Made by a program: the position numbers and the translations under genes. From assembly GCA_028701945.1 (NCBI GenBank), contig JAQVPT010000224.1, positions 1 through 6,102 of the forward strand: a stretch of 6,102 bases of DNA, read 5' to 3'. The notes below the pieces were generated by a model that had not been told where the DNA came from, did not search any database, and saw only the letters and a program-made list of their open reading frames with translations. This DNA comes from Bacteroidales bacterium. Lineage in GTDB: Bacteria; Bacteroidota; Bacteroidia; Bacteroidales; ML635J-15. Below are positions 5,821 through 6,102 of the stretch, in pieces; the first letter of the stretch is position 1; every line of letters begins with the position of its first letter.

Positions 5821-5861
5821 TTTGTATTTTTAAAAAAAAATATTTTTGAAAAGGATATATT
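5821..5861 (+). promoter_or_regulatory. Candidate promoter and ribosome binding site for pycB/oadA
   Basis: TTTG (5821-5824) and TATTTTTG (5841-5848) match the Bacteroidota -33 and -7 consensus, with a 16-base spacer that is slightly short. AAGGA at 5851-5855, six bases before the ATG, is the clearest Shine-Dalgarno-like site in the window. The two readings compete: a transcript from this promoter would start at about 5853 and would cut into the AAGGA, so if the AAGGA is used the transcript probably begins further upstream. Confidence 0.4.
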
Positions 5862-6102
5862 ATGTCAAAGGAAATTAAATTTAGTCTTATTTATCGTGAT
5901 ATGTGGCAGTCGAGTGGAAAATATGTTCCTCGTCTTGACCAACTAAAACGAATTGCACCAGTTATTATTGATATGGGTTGTTTTAGCCGAATAGAAACTA
6001 ATGGTGGTGCTTTTGAGCAAGTAAACTTGCTCTATGGTGAAAATCCAAGCACGGTGGTTAAAGAATGGGTTAAACCTTTTAAAGAAGCTGGTATTCAAAC
6101 CC
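5862..6102 (+). CDS. Biotin-dependent carboxyltransferase subunit, pyruvate carboxylase B / oxaloacetate decarboxylase alpha type (partial, N-terminus)
   Basis: Eighty residues of the N-terminus are present; the frame runs off the right edge. The protein begins a TIM-barrel carboxyltransferase domain of the PycB/OadA family, which transfers a carboxyl group between biotin and pyruvate/oxaloacetate. Key pieces: YRDMWQSSGKYVPR at 11-24, whose Asp13 and Gln16 match the metal- and substrate-binding RDxxQS motif; APVIIDMGC at 32-40; ETNGGAFEQVNLLYGENP at 45-62, matching the ExWGGATFD...EDP block; and EWVKPFKEAGIQT at 68-80. The usual His of RDAHQS is Trp here and the Trp of EVWGGATFD is Asn, wording I recall from Bacteroidota homologues. 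The usual later carbamylated Lys, His ligands and any C-terminal biotin domain lie beyond the window, so pyruvate carboxylase, oxaloacetate decarboxylase and a related transcarboxylase cannot be told apart. The start is supported by AAGGA six bases upstream. Confidence 0.87.
   Translation, partial: MSKEIKFSLIYRDMWQSSGKYVPRLDQLKRIAPVIIDMGCFSRIETNGGAFEQVNLLYGENPSTVVKEWVKPFKEAGIQT

Larger units (their letters stand above)
5445..5861. other. Divergent intergenic region between ruvX and pycB
   Basis: These 417 very AT-rich bases separate two divergently transcribed genes. I can place a promoter candidate for each flanking gene and one intrinsic terminator in plus orientation, listed separately. 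A third TAnnTTTG match on plus (TAGTTTTG, 5634-5641) lacks a -33 partner. Weak inverted pairs exist (AATAATCA 5588-5595 with TGATTATT 5624-5631; GCATTCA 5604-5610 with TGAATGC 5640-5646), but in such AT-rich DNA they carry little weight. I see no tRNA, no recognisable riboswitch and no gene longer than 28 codons in 5500-5760. Confidence 0.7.

Overview
This AT-rich window looks like ordinary chromosomal DNA from a member of the Bacteroidota. The grounds for that are family-level: the pycB/oadA product at the right edge carries the diverged active-site wording I associate with Bacteroidota; the octamer TATTTTTG, which fits the Bacteroidota -7 promoter consensus TAnnTTTG, sits just upstream of three gene starts; most starts lack a Shine-Dalgarno sequence; and the comEC and ruvX-def-lipoprotein genes have the form usual in that phylum. 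No genus can be named from the sequence alone.

Layout. Positions 1-1317 hold three overlapping plus-strand genes: the tail of a probable S41-family C-terminal processing protease, then pnuC (nicotinamide riboside channel), then a kinase-only nadR (nicotinamide riboside kinase). The last two form a compact NAD salvage unit: PnuC lets the nucleoside in and the kinase traps it as NMN. Positions 1318-1726 are a convergent intergenic stretch without a credible gene. It is packed with simple repeats: a large imperfect inverted repeat, a plus-strand GTTCNNTT octamer array, a short CCGATTA heptamer run, and a CYRATAAA octamer array that runs right into the comEC stop codon.

Positions 5444 down to 1727 are a minus-strand cluster in the order ruvX, def, TPR lipoprotein, comEC. 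ruvX and def overlap by four bases (ATGA), and the lipoprotein and comEC genes are four bases apart. An 88-base gap with its own promoter-like octamer separates def from the lipoprotein gene. The encoded functions are mixed: a YqgF/RuvX nuclease-fold protein, N-terminal deformylation of new proteins, a cell-envelope lipoprotein, and the DNA-uptake channel.

Positions 5445-5861 are a divergent intergenic region with a promoter candidate for each flanking gene and an isolated, well-formed intrinsic terminator pointing toward pycB. Positions 5862-6102 are the start of a biotin-dependent carboxyltransferase subunit (pyruvate carboxylase B / oxaloacetate decarboxylase alpha type), cut by the window edge.

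I found no defence system, mobile element, CRISPR array or plainly new system. The points most worth a second look are the repeat-filled convergent region, the octamer array that seems to include the comEC stop codon, and the orphan terminator ahead of pycB.
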